Shown here one piece after another: positions 1 to 7,474 of a stretch of DNA of 64,000 nucleotides; position 1 is the stretch's first letter; every line of letters starts with the position of its first letter. Location: positions 1 through 64,000 of the forward strand of contig CANGMI010000006.1 of the NCBI GenBank assembly GCA_947455195.1. Reading direction: 5' to 3'. The notes below the pieces were generated by a model that saw only the letters and a list, made by a program, of their open reading frames with translations, ran no database searches and had not been told where the DNA came from. Source of the stretch: Pseudomonadota bacterium (GTDB lineage: Bacteria > Pseudomonadota > Gammaproteobacteria > Burkholderiales > SG8-39). The translations under genes were made by a program, and so were the position numbers.

Positions 1-275
1 GCGACAGCTACGACAACGCACTGGCCGAGACGATCAACGGGTTGTACAAGGCCGAACTGATACACAAGCGAGCGCCCTGGAAGACCCGCGAAGCGGTCGA
101 ACTGGCAACCCTGAACTGGGTGGCCTGGTTCAACCACTGCCGGCTGATGCAGCCCCTGGGTTACATTCCCCCGGCAGAAGCTGAGGCAAACTACTACACG
201 GCGCTTGCCAGTACCGCGCCCTCGGTAGCATGAGCAGTTAAACCAACTACCCTCCGCGATACCCGGGGCGGTTCA
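1..275 (+). mobile_element. Right end of an IS3-family insertion sequence (orfB C-terminus plus terminal repeat)
   Basis: The frame open from base 3 to the stop at 231-233 encodes the C-terminal part of an IS3-family OrfB transposase, with the very typical string SYDNALAETINGLYKAEL that carries the catalytic Glu of the DDE triad, and the family's closing IPPAEAEANYY segment. The bases 251-275 (ending GGGGCGGTTCA) look like the right terminal inverted repeat of this IS subgroup, whose left ends usually begin TGAACCGCCCC. The rest of the element lies upstream of the window. The repeat assignment is from memory of the family and no left end is visible here. Confidence 0.85.
3..233 (+). CDS. IS3-family transposase OrfB, C-terminal part (partial at window edge)
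   Basis: Only the last 76 or so codons are in the window. The sequence shows the end of the rve integrase core: the NALAE segment contains the third catalytic acid (E), followed by the KAELIH, WKTREAVELATLNWV and WFNHCRL blocks common to IS3 OrfB proteins. It runs without interruption to a TGA just before the terminal repeat, so this copy may be intact to the left. The partner OrfA type for this OrfB normally carries a KELCRRHGFSEASYYLW motif, which is the same motif found in the fragment at 8422-8529. Confidence 0.85.
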   Translation, partial: DSYDNALAETINGLYKAELIHKRAPWKTREAVELATLNWVAWFNHCRLMQPLGYIPPAEAEANYYTALASTAPSVA

Positions 276-309
276 TTCTGTTTTGTTGAAAAACATGATG
301 GAGAAGTGC

Positions 310-1548
310 ATGAAATGTGCGGCTTGTGGTGAGGCCTCATCCGATGGGGCGAGATTTTGCGAGTCGTGCGGTGAATCGCTGCAACCGGCGCTTGCGGCAA
401 TCTTTTGTACGGAGTGCGGAGCCAGACTCGATGGCGGAAATCGGTTCTGTACGAATTGCGGGGCGCAATCCGATCAACGCCAGGGCTTGAGTGCTGGGTC
501 GCCACCGCTTGAAAGAGCCTCACGGACGGTCGCTCCCAACCCGCGCGCCGTGGAGCCTCAAGCAAGAGATCGAGAGTCGGCGGACCCGCGCCCGGTGACA
601 AGAGAGTTGCCATTGTCGGACAGCCCCTCGCGAGCGGCGAAAAGGGAAGGCGCTGCGCAGAGTCCGTCCACGGCTTCATCATCGATTGAGGTCAGGGAGG
701 CCGCTGAAACCGACATCTCTGCCGGATCGAAGGCAGTGGGGAGGAATGTCGCCACCCCGGCTAGCGTGGCGCAGGCAGCACCCAAAGAGCTTGAGGACTC
801 GGGAGTCAAGCCCGGGAAGGCGGCAAGCGGCAAGTGGATCGTAGGCGTGGTTCTGGTCGTTCTGCTTTCCGCAGGTGGTGTCCTGGTTCTCAAACCCTCC
901 CGAACAGGATCGGTACCGGAACGGAAGGCGGATGCCGCCAGCAGCGTGAGCACGCCCCCGCCCGCGGAATCGCAACCCACCGAGCAAGCTGCACAGACGC
1001 GCCTGGAAGGCACAGAGTGGAAGCCCCTGGCCGCGGATCTTGTTGAGGCCTCAACCCGAGGTGACGCGGACAAGTTTCAGTCAACGATGCTCGAGCTGAA
1101 GGCGATGCAAAAGCCGATTTCCGGCGATCGCAAACTTGCACGCGAGCTCAATGAGCATGGCCTGGCCGCCCTCAGAAACGGCGATGTCTCGGGCGCGGTT
1201 GAACTTCTCTCGAGGGCGCACACGACGGACGCCGCCGATATCGAGGTGAGCGACAACTTGGGTTACGCGCTTTCGAAGGCCGGAGCGCATGCGGAGGCGG
1301 AGGCGCAGCTGATGAAGGTGTTGGCCCAAGCACCTGAAAGAGCGTCGGCTTGGGCAAACCTCGCAGAGGCCTCGTCACACCAAGGCAAGAACGAGCAGGC
1401 CGTGGCGGCTTACGTCACCGCCTACGAGCTTTCACGCAAACCCGAAGTGATGCTCGAGACCTTGAAGAAATATGTTGATAACCCGGAGTACGAAGCTTCA
1501 AAAGCGAATCTTCTGTCGGCTATTCAGCGGATCGAAGCGCTACGGTGA
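310..1548 (+). CDS. Double zinc-ribbon, single-TM, TPR-repeat protein
   Basis: This 412-aa protein begins with two tandem zinc ribbons: CxxC pairs at residues 3/6 and 17/20, then 33/36 and 47/50. A long Ser/Pro/charged low-complexity linker follows, then one hydrophobic segment at about residues 175-194 (WIVGVVLVVLLSAGG), another linker, and TPR-like helices at about 279-385. The layout predicts a membrane protein with cytosolic zinc ribbons and TPRs on the other side, or the reverse. ATG 310 was chosen because GGAG lies six bases upstream; an in-frame TTG at 283 would add nine residues. It precedes another zinc-ribbon gene by 32 bp, suggesting co-transcription. Zinc ribbons of this sort are common fusion modules and do not fix a function. 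Confidence 0.85.
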   Translation: MKCAACGEASSDGARFCESCGESLQPALAAIFCTECGARLDGGNRFCTNCGAQSDQRQGLSAGSPPLERASRTVAPNPRAVEPQARDRESADPRPVTRELPLSDSPSRAAKREGAAQSPSTASSSIEVREAAETDISAGSKAVGRNVATPASVAQAAPKELEDSGVKPGKAASGKWIVGVVLVVLLSAGGVLVLKPSRTGSVPERKADAASSVSTPPPAESQPTEQAAQTRLEGTEWKPLAADLVEASTRGDADKFQSTMLELKAMQKPISGDRKLARELNEHGLAALRNGDVSGAVELLSRAHTTDAADIEVSDNLGYALSKAGAHAEAEAQLMKVLAQAPERASAWANLAEASSHQGKNEQAVAAYVTAYELSRKPEVMLETLKKYVDNPEYEASKANLLSAIQRIEALR

Positions 1549-1580
1549 ACGCTACGAGTCCTGACAATGAGAGGTGAACG

Positions 1581-3344
1581 ATGACGTGTGTTTCGTGTGG
1601 TGTCGCATTGAAGCCGGGCGCGAAGTATTGCGGGAACTGTGGGGCGAGGGTTGAGGTTTCTGCAGACCGGGTGGCCAAGCTGGAGTTGGCGCCGAATCCG
1701 CTCGGCTTAGCGTCGTGCGGTGTAAGAATAATTGAAGCGAAAGGTGTGGGGCCAGATACCGACGGGGATGTCCGCTTTGAAATCAGATTCGAAGTGGATA
1801 ACGGAACAGAGCAGGACTGGGACCATCTGGTGGTGCGCACCCAGCTGCTCGACAATGAAGGCTTGGCGGTAGACGAGACCCGAGATACATACGAGCAGAC
1901 GATATCTGCCGGGGAGCGAGAGGAGTTCCACGTATATCACCGCTCGACCCGAGGCCAAATGTTGGCAGAGCATGCGGAACGCGCCAGCATTCTAGTGAGT
2001 GTGATTGCATGCGGAGGCGCATTTCATAAGTTGGAGGAGCTTCCAGTACCAGAGAACGCCTTGGAAGTCGCGCCGTTCCGGACTGCGAAGGTCGGAAATA
2101 TCCTGCAGGTGGTCAGCGGCTGCATGTGGAGGGAGGAGCCTGATACTGATGGTGACGTCTTCCTCCAGACAGCCGCCGTTGTGCAGAATCTCACGCCCCT
2201 TAACCTACACGAGGTGAAACTCATTGCGACGGTCACGGACCGTGCCGGCAGGCAGTTGACCGAGGCGACTGGATATGAAGAGGTGCGGCCGGGCGAGATC
2301 TGCATGATCAGCGGAAGCAACTATGCAAACGTCAGGCAATTCAATGGCGCAAGCGTTGCGATAGCGATGCTTGGATATTTCGCTGCTGCGTCCGGATTTG
2401 TTCATCATCACGGACTAGAGATTGAAGCAGCGGTCGAAGACGTCGACGAGGAAACGGATGGCCGTCCTTCGGTCGACGGCGCCGCCGCCGATATGGTCGA
2501 TGAAGCTGCACAGTCAGGATGGCATTTCAACGCCTGTTGGGAGGATCGCGGCGAGGACAAGTTCATCTGCCGCTGGTTTGTGTGCTGGAAGGAGGTCGAA
2601 GGCTCACAGGTGGTAGGCGCGCTCGCCGGATATTCAGGAGGAGGTTCGTTCGAAGTCGAGCGCTTCTACGGAAGGTTGCAGGCTGGACGACTGGTTTCGC
2701 TCTGGATCGACTACACCGACAGAATTTCGGGGGAAGAGATCGACTTTGAATCGCTTGACGACGGGCTTCGCGCGGATTGTGAATTGGCTTTGGACCAAAT
2801 CTGGGAATGGAACGACAGTGATGTGTGGTCAGATGACGATGAGGTCATATTGAGCTCATCCAAGCGGCGCCTCCTGCAATCCGACGGGGATATGTTGTTG
2901 CTTTCGACTGATTCTTCTGAATTTTTGCGGCAGGTGTGCGAGCTTGGAGGGCTGACCGCATCTCCAGCGCATGCCTCCTTATCACAAATGGATGAAACGG
3001 GAATCCAGGCATTGGTCGAAAATTTAGAGGAAATCGCTTTAGATCTCGAAGACAAATTTCTTGAGCGAGGTTTGCTTACCCGGTTCTTTGGAAGTCAATT
3101 CGAATTCACAGTCGGAATCATCAATGAATCTGAAGAAAATGAGCTCCATTTTTCGATCGAAATAAAAGTCCTGACGGAGAGAGCAAGGAATTTTGATGAA
3201 AGGCTAGCCGAGGAATTGGCAGACAACATAGAAGATTCGTTTTTTCAGCTGGTGCAAGACAGGCATGGTGAATCGGTAAAAGAAAAAATTCAAGAGTCGT
3301 TTCTTTCCAAGAGTTTTATCTTGAACGGAAATGTTGTCTATTGA
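1581..3344 (+). CDS. Zinc-ribbon protein with duplicated beta-type domain and variable C-terminus (paralogue 1)
   Basis: The 587-aa product starts with one zinc ribbon (Cys 3, 6, 17, 20). Two related segments follow, each opening with PDTDGDV (residues 58-64 and 187-193) and running through a W/L-rich, beta-strand-like pattern of about 60 residues, so the region is an internal duplication. Residues to about 280 align well by eye with the gene at 5501. From about residue 310 the sequence is unrelated to that paralogue, and the DNA becomes visibly more AT-rich toward the 3' end. The C-terminal part holds many acidic residues and predicted helices (EEIALDLEDKFLE). There is no signal peptide or TM segment, so it is probably cytosolic. 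The C-terminal function is not recognised. Confidence 0.85.
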   Translation: MTCVSCGVALKPGAKYCGNCGARVEVSADRVAKLELAPNPLGLASCGVRIIEAKGVGPDTDGDVRFEIRFEVDNGTEQDWDHLVVRTQLLDNEGLAVDETRDTYEQTISAGEREEFHVYHRSTRGQMLAEHAERASILVSVIACGGAFHKLEELPVPENALEVAPFRTAKVGNILQVVSGCMWREEPDTDGDVFLQTAAVVQNLTPLNLHEVKLIATVTDRAGRQLTEATGYEEVRPGEICMISGSNYANVRQFNGASVAIAMLGYFAAASGFVHHHGLEIEAAVEDVDEETDGRPSVDGAAADMVDEAAQSGWHFNACWEDRGEDKFICRWFVCWKEVEGSQVVGALAGYSGGGSFEVERFYGRLQAGRLVSLWIDYTDRISGEEIDFESLDDGLRADCELALDQIWEWNDSDVWSDDDEVILSSSKRRLLQSDGDMLLLSTDSSEFLRQVCELGGLTASPAHASLSQMDETGIQALVENLEEIALDLEDKFLERGLLTRFFGSQFEFTVGIINESEENELHFSIEIKVLTERARNFDERLAEELADNIEDSFFQLVQDRHGESVKEKIQESFLSKSFILNGNVVY

Positions 3345-3463
3345 CCTGATCGCTTTAAAGAAACAGAAAAGCGAAATAGAGCTTGATCAAGATGCGGGTT
3401 TTAAGCAACTACGAATATCAACAATGTCCAGTAACTATTCGCGTGACGGATTGGGGGTGATAT

Positions 3464-4057
3464 ATGGGTGATGTGAAGTACTATCCAGATCGGTGGAAAG
3501 AGTATGTATCGACGCTAAAAGAGCGCGGCAGTTTGCCATCTCGGGAATGGGGGACATTCGCAGCACGCTATCGTGTTGCAGGTAACTATGCCGGCGTTAC
3601 ATTCTTCAGTATGAGCCGGTCCGTCGTAAATGGATACGACCGGGGTATCCAGTTGCTTCTATCCTACAGCGCCTTTGAATCCGCATGCACAGCGTCGGGC
3701 GTCGACCCTACCGAGAGACCGATCTCAAGCCATGAAGGGATTGCAAAAACGGCGCGAATGGGGCTGATTAAGGCCTTTGGACAAACGCCGGAATCGGCGT
3801 TTCCCCTTCGAAGCGCGTTAACAAGTAGGAAGCTCGCATCGAAGATAGATGCCTTTTTTAGTGGGCAGGACAATAGTCTTCAACCGGTTGCTGCGGCAAT
3901 CAGGCATCTCTTCGCACACGGTGTCTGGACGCCGCACGGGTCAAAAATGCTTACGGTGACCGCGTGCAATGCGCTCAACCTGTTGGCGCAGTCCGTGCTT
4001 CGCGAAGGAGATCGAATTCTCGACGACGAGGTATCGCGAATTTGCGATAAAAAATGA
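3464..4057 (+). CDS. Hypothetical protein with HEPN-like RX4H motif
   Basis: This 197-aa, mostly helical protein has no recognised full-length family. Near its C-terminus it carries IRHLFAHG, so Arg147-x4-His152, which fits the RX4-6H signature that forms the active site of HEPN-domain RNases found in toxin and defence systems. ATG 3464 follows a GGGGGTGAT ribosome-binding stretch. The gene lies 119 bp after the first paralogous zinc-ribbon gene, in the same direction and in AT-richer DNA, and before a small hypothetical gene. The motif alone is short and can occur by chance, so the HEPN call is an inference that needs a structure or profile match. Confidence 0.7.
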   Translation: MGDVKYYPDRWKEYVSTLKERGSLPSREWGTFAARYRVAGNYAGVTFFSMSRSVVNGYDRGIQLLLSYSAFESACTASGVDPTERPISSHEGIAKTARMGLIKAFGQTPESAFPLRSALTSRKLASKIDAFFSGQDNSLQPVAAAIRHLFAHGVWTPHGSKMLTVTACNALNLLAQSVLREGDRILDDEVSRICDKK

Positions 4058-4104
4058 TGAATATCGATTCGTGAGCGGCGCTAATAAAGCTATCGGAGAT
4101 TTGG

Positions 4105-4356
4105 ATGATAGAGCTTTCATTGCGTGTAAATGGCTCCTTTAAAACCGAGAGCTTCATGTGGTACGCGGACGAGACGGTGCCGCGCCCAATAGAAATCCTT
4201 GATCGTATTGATGCGGTTAGGCGTCTTGAGTCAGTTGACGAAAATTATTTCGCGCTGCGCGTGATTACGATCAACGCAAACAAGTACGATCTTTTGGCAT
4301 CTGAAATGGATCCTGGTAGGGTAATCCCCCCGGGAATCCGTAGGGAACAGAAGTAG
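4105..4356 (+). CDS. Small hypothetical protein
   Basis: This 83-aa open frame starts at ATG 4105, with GGAG/TTTGG-rich sequence just upstream (cggagatttgg). The N-terminal half reads as beta strands (IELSLRVNGSF) and the rest is mixed and charged. It lies 47 bp downstream of the HEPN-motif gene and ends 28 bp before the IS407-like orfA, so the IS may have landed in its 3' region or just after it. No family was recognised. An antitoxin role next to a HEPN-like protein is conceivable because of its size and position, but nothing in the sequence proves it. Confidence 0.5.
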   Translation: MIELSLRVNGSFKTESFMWYADETVPRPIEILDRIDAVRRLESVDENYFALRVITINANKYDLLASEMDPGRVIPPGIRREQK

Positions 4357-4384
4357 AATTTTCTCGTTAAGGAGGAAGTTCTGC

Positions 4385-4651
4385 ATGAGGAAGTCCAGGT
4401 TCACCGACAGCCAGATCATGGCGGTGTTGAAGCGTGCGGAGGCCGGTGAGGCCGTGCCGGAGCTGTGCAGGGAAGCGGGCGTGAGCACGGCCACGTTCTA
4501 CAAGTGGCGCTCGAAGTTCGGCGGCATGGACGTGTCCATGATGGCTCGTATGAAGGAGCTAGAGGACGAGAATCGCCGGTTGCGAAAGCTCTACATGGAT
4601 GAGAAGCTGAAGGCCGAAATCGTCGCCGAGGCCCTCGCAAAAAAATGGTGA
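4385..4651 (+). CDS. IS407-like transposase OrfA
   Basis: The 88-aa OrfA has the helix-turn-helix expected at the N-terminus ([16 protein letters not shown], then [18 protein letters not shown]) and a leucine-zipper-like coiled coil ([15 protein letters not shown]) used for multimerisation. It is full length for the IS407 subgroup. A strong ribosome-binding site (AAGGAGG) lies eleven bases before ATG 4385. The gene ends in KKW followed by TGA, with the A7 run at 4639-4645 inside its last codons, the standard place for a -1 frameshift giving an OrfAB transposase. Confidence 0.93.
   Translation: MRKSRFTDSQIMAVLKRAEAGEAVPELCREAGVSTATFYKWRSKFGGMDVSMMARMKELEDENRRLRKLYMDEKLKAEIVAEALAKKW
4639..4645 (+). 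promoter_or_regulatory. A7 slippery heptamer for -1 frameshifting (orfA to orfB)
   Basis: Seven consecutive A residues lie at the end of orfA. OrfA is in frame 2 and OrfB in frame 1, so a -1 slip on this run joins them, as in other IS3-family elements. The ATG of OrfB (4645) overlaps the run, so independent initiation by coupling is also possible. Confidence 0.75.
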
Positions 4652-5388
4652 GGCCATCTCAACGGCGGGAGATGGCCTCCAGAGCGGTTGCCGAGAAGGG
4701 AGCGTCGATCGCGCTGGCCTGTGCAGCGTTCGGGATCAGCGAGAGCTGCTATCGGTATCGGCAAAAGATGCAGTCAGAGAAGACTCAGATCGCCGACTGG
4801 CTGGTTCGAATCACGGACAACAACCGTAACTGGGGGTTCGGGTTGAGCTTCTTGTACCTGCGCAACGTGAAGGGCTACGGCTGGAATCACAAGCGCGTGT
4901 ATCGCATCTACCGGGAGCTGGAGTTGAACCTTCGGATTCGACCCAAGAAGCGCATGGTGCGGGGAAAGCCCGACGAGCTCACGGTGCCGCTAGCTCTGAA
5001 TCAAGTCTGGTCAATGGACTTCATGCACGACCAACTGAGCGACGGACGCACTTTCCGGCTGTTCAACGTGATTGACGACTTCAATCGAGAAGCCTTGGGA
5101 ATCGACGTGGACTTCTCGTTGCCAGCACTGCGCGTGATCCGAAGCCTGGATCAGATCATCGAGTGGCGTGGAAAGCCCGCTGTCATCCGCTGTGACAACG
5201 GCCCGGAATACATCAGTGGCGAACTGCAGAACTGGGCCCAAAGACACTCGATCAGGATCGAATATATCCAGCCTGGCAAGCCACAACAAAACGCGTACGT
5301 AGAACGGTTCAACAGAAAGGATTGTTCAACCTGGTTGGAATGCCGTCATAAAATATGCGGATCTAGTATCTGCAGTGGCGCTTACTAA
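4645..5388 (+). pseudogene. IS407-like transposase OrfB, truncated C-terminus
   Basis: The 247-codon frame contains an HTH_21-like N-terminal region (ISESCYRYR) and an rve integrase core with all three catalytic acids in view: D in WSMDFMHD, D in IRCDNGPEY and E in [10 protein letters not shown] normal IS407 OrfB continues for about 40-50 further residues (a W..YN.ERPN block). Here the family similarity ends at ERFNRK, and the last 20 or so codons up to TAA 5388 come from foreign DNA. The truncation probably abolishes activity, although the triad itself is intact. Confidence 0.88.
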
Positions 5389-5437
5389 GCAAACTGCAGC
5401 TGACGCAATTGAAGATTTCGATCGCGACAATACATAA
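5321..5437 (+). pseudogene. 3' stump of a gene cut by the IS407-like element
   Basis: Immediately right of the point where IS homology ends, a different frame is open for about 38 codons to a TAA at 5435-5437, reading [15 protein letters not shown] and then a helical, acidic tail ending DFDRDNT. It has no start codon of its own and stops in a coding-like way. The simplest reading is the C-terminus of a gene whose 5' part was lost when the IS inserted or recombined. The parent family is not recognisable from so short a piece. Confidence 0.5.
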
Positions 5438-5500
5438 TGTACAGAGAATAACGGATTTTATTTACTTTTATTACTTGGATGCCAGACCTAAAGGATTGCC

Positions 5501-6997
5501 ATGTTTTGTATCAACTGCGGTAGTGCCCTTCGCGATGGAGCCAAGTTCTGCGGCAACTGCGGCACCAAGGTGGATGCCGGAGCGCCTGCGACCGGAGTGA
5601 AGCTGGTGCAACTGGCGGAGTTACCGGGTGAACTGCCGCGCTGCAAGGTCAGCATCCGCGAAGTGACTGCGGAGGGCCCAGACGATGACGGCGACATGGG
5701 CTTTAAGGTGCAGTACATGGTGGAGAACGACTCCGGGGAGGACTGGGAGTACTTGACTGCCCGCACGATGCTGCTGGACGGCAGTGGGCAAATCATCGAT
5801 GAGACCCACGACAGCACCGAGCAGACCATGCTGGCGGGTGAAGAAGTCGAGATGGAAGCGTGGATGGGCGGCATCAGCGCTGCGCTGTTTGCGGGCAAGC
5901 CCGATAACGGGCAGGTGGTAGTGCATGTGGTGGCCAGCCGTTTACAGCGGGAAAAGCTGGGCAGCTTTGGTGTTCCCAGCGAACCCCAGAGCCTGGTGCC
6001 GCTTAAGTCCTGCACCATAGGGGATACGGTCAAGATCGTCAGCGGCAGCCTGTGGCGCACGGCGCCAGACAGTGACAAGGACTGCCGTGTTGTGCTCAAG
6101 GTGCTGTGCCAGAACCTGACCGAGGCATGGCTGCCCGCGGTGAAAGTGGAGGCCAAGCTCACCGACAAGATGGACCGGGATATTGACTCACTTGATCAAA
6201 CCGAGGAGCTGCGTCCCGGTGCGATCGCCACCATCGACTGCTCAACTTACCTCAAGCACAACAAGCTTGCCGGTGGTGTCACCGCGACTGTGGCCGTGAA
6301 TGTTTTTTCGCCTGTGGCCGTTGGCGTTGGGCAACATTTGGGGGTTACCTCAGAAGCTGCGAGTGAGGGCCGCCGGGAAGGATTGGAAAGATTGCCTCCA
6401 TCGCATTCAAAGCAGGACAGGCAAATTGACGACGATCCTTTGGGTAGCGACTTCTATAGGAAGCAGCGTTTTTACGGAAACATGAAGTGGTTTAGCGTTG
6501 CCGAGCAGCCTCAGGATTTTGACCAACTTCCCCCCGAATTTTTGCAAGCGAAACAACTCTGGGATAAAGATGCTGACGGTAATCTCGACGAAATCATAGA
6601 ACTGCTGTCGCCCTATGTCGGTGCCAGATTCATTGCAAGCAATATCAGCGGCTGGGAGGAGTTGTTTGCCGATTTCGACGGTTCGGGACTCTGCGAAATC
6701 GAATCCAGCGAATTAAGGGTTGTTGGCATTGATTTTTCAGAAGACCCAATTCCTATATGCAAAGCCGAAGCGAGCTTTAATGTGCCAGTCACCAGAGCAT
6801 TTGAGGCTACAGACCTAGATGAATGGCAAGAAGACAATGGCCGCTTCACAGATGCGGTAATCTTCTATTGGAACGTGCCTAGAGGTGACGAAACGGAGGA
6901 TTTGGATTTCACGTGCGGCGATAACCAAGGCGTGGAATGTTCCCCGCTTTCTCAGTACTTTACAAAGGAGTCGTCAATGACTCCGTCTGCCGAATAA
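5501..6997 (+). CDS. Zinc-ribbon protein with duplicated beta-type domain and variable C-terminus (paralogue 2)
   Basis: The 498-aa product matches the 1581 gene at the N-terminus: a zinc ribbon with Cys 3, 6, 17, 20, then two repeats opening with PDDDGDM (60-66) and PDSDKDC (189-195), exactly 129 residues apart as in the paralogue. Similarity fades after about residue 285. The C-terminal 200 residues (from the stretch around WFSVAEQPQDFD) are different and are encoded by AT-richer DNA. It is predicted cytosolic. The frame continues past its TAA for 105 sense codons (see 6977-7315), so the annotated end may be a nonsense mutation or a gene junction. The function is unknown. Confidence 0.85.
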   Translation: MFCINCGSALRDGAKFCGNCGTKVDAGAPATGVKLVQLAELPGELPRCKVSIREVTAEGPDDDGDMGFKVQYMVENDSGEDWEYLTARTMLLDGSGQIIDETHDSTEQTMLAGEEVEMEAWMGGISAALFAGKPDNGQVVVHVVASRLQREKLGSFGVPSEPQSLVPLKSCTIGDTVKIVSGSLWRTAPDSDKDCRVVLKVLCQNLTEAWLPAVKVEAKLTDKMDRDIDSLDQTEELRPGAIATIDCSTYLKHNKLAGGVTATVAVNVFSPVAVGVGQHLGVTSEAASEGRREGLERLPPSHSKQDRQIDDDPLGSDFYRKQRFYGNMKWFSVAEQPQDFDQLPPEFLQAKQLWDKDADGNLDEIIELLSPYVGARFIASNISGWEELFADFDGSGLCEIESSELRVVGIDFSEDPIPICKAEASFNVPVTRAFEATDLDEWQEDNGRFTDAVIFYWNVPRGDETEDLDFTCGDNQGVECSPLSQYFTKESSMTPSAE

Positions 6998-7315
6998 ATT
7001 GCATTTAATATTATTTCTGAATATAAAAAGGATCCGCGAAATAAAGTATTTGTTTCGTTCGCAGCGATTCTTGCGAGTGCCCGCGAGGAAACTGGAAAAG
7101 CCTTAAAATCCGAGAAGCTTGAGAAGGTTATTCAAGACTATCTATCGGGTGAATTGGATGATGAGGGTGAATCTATCTATGATGGGGCTGTTGCTGTGAT
7201 CGGATTTATCGCCAGAAATTGCTTTTCTGAAGATCCAGGCGATGATGTGGATTACGAAATCGATTGGATAGAAGAGGGTGATTCAACATTTACAGCAGTA
7301 GTTCGTCCAAGTTAG
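6977..7315 (+). pseudogene. In-frame continuation after a TAA: interrupted or readthrough ORF
   Basis: An AAGGAG at 6965-6970 and ATG at 6977 lie inside the end of the preceding gene and in its frame. Seven codons on comes TAA 6995-6997, and then the same frame stays open for 105 codons to TAG 7313-7315. The downstream part reads like a real protein (FAAILASAREETGKAL, then a strongly acidic C-terminus) but has no ATG, GTG or TTG before its 48th codon. Either a separate gene starting at 6977 was killed by a nonsense codon, or the zinc-ribbon protein was once longer, or the stop is read through. No family was recognised. The following 159 bp to the next gene are AT-rich and appear non-coding. 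Confidence 0.55.
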
Positions 7316-7474
7316 TTTTCCTCAGTATGCGTTATTGTTTGATCTCGAAATCCGATTGGCATATGATGAGTGCCAGTATAAAATCAGTGCTTAAATATCA
7401 AAAAATCGCGCGCCATTGTAAATTTGCCCAAAGAATTGAAATATTATTTTGTCGAGCCACCAAGAGTATCTTAA

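Larger units (their letters stand above)
4385..5320 (+). mobile_element. IS407-like (IS3-family) insertion sequence, 3'-truncated
   Basis: OrfA and OrfB of an IS3-family element lie in two frames linked by an A7 slippery run. The homology to a normal OrfB stops soon after the third catalytic residue (at about 5315-5320). The last 40-50 codons and the right terminal repeat are missing and are replaced by unrelated DNA. The left terminal repeat could not be placed confidently between 4357 and 4384. The element separates the two zinc-ribbon paralogues and its right side abuts the stump of another gene, so insertion was followed by a deletion or recombination. It is probably immobile. Confidence 0.85.

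Noticed and set aside
4357-4384. Left inverted repeat of the IS407-like element
   Set aside because: No sequence here could be matched to the family's terminal repeat with confidence, and the right repeat is missing for comparison.
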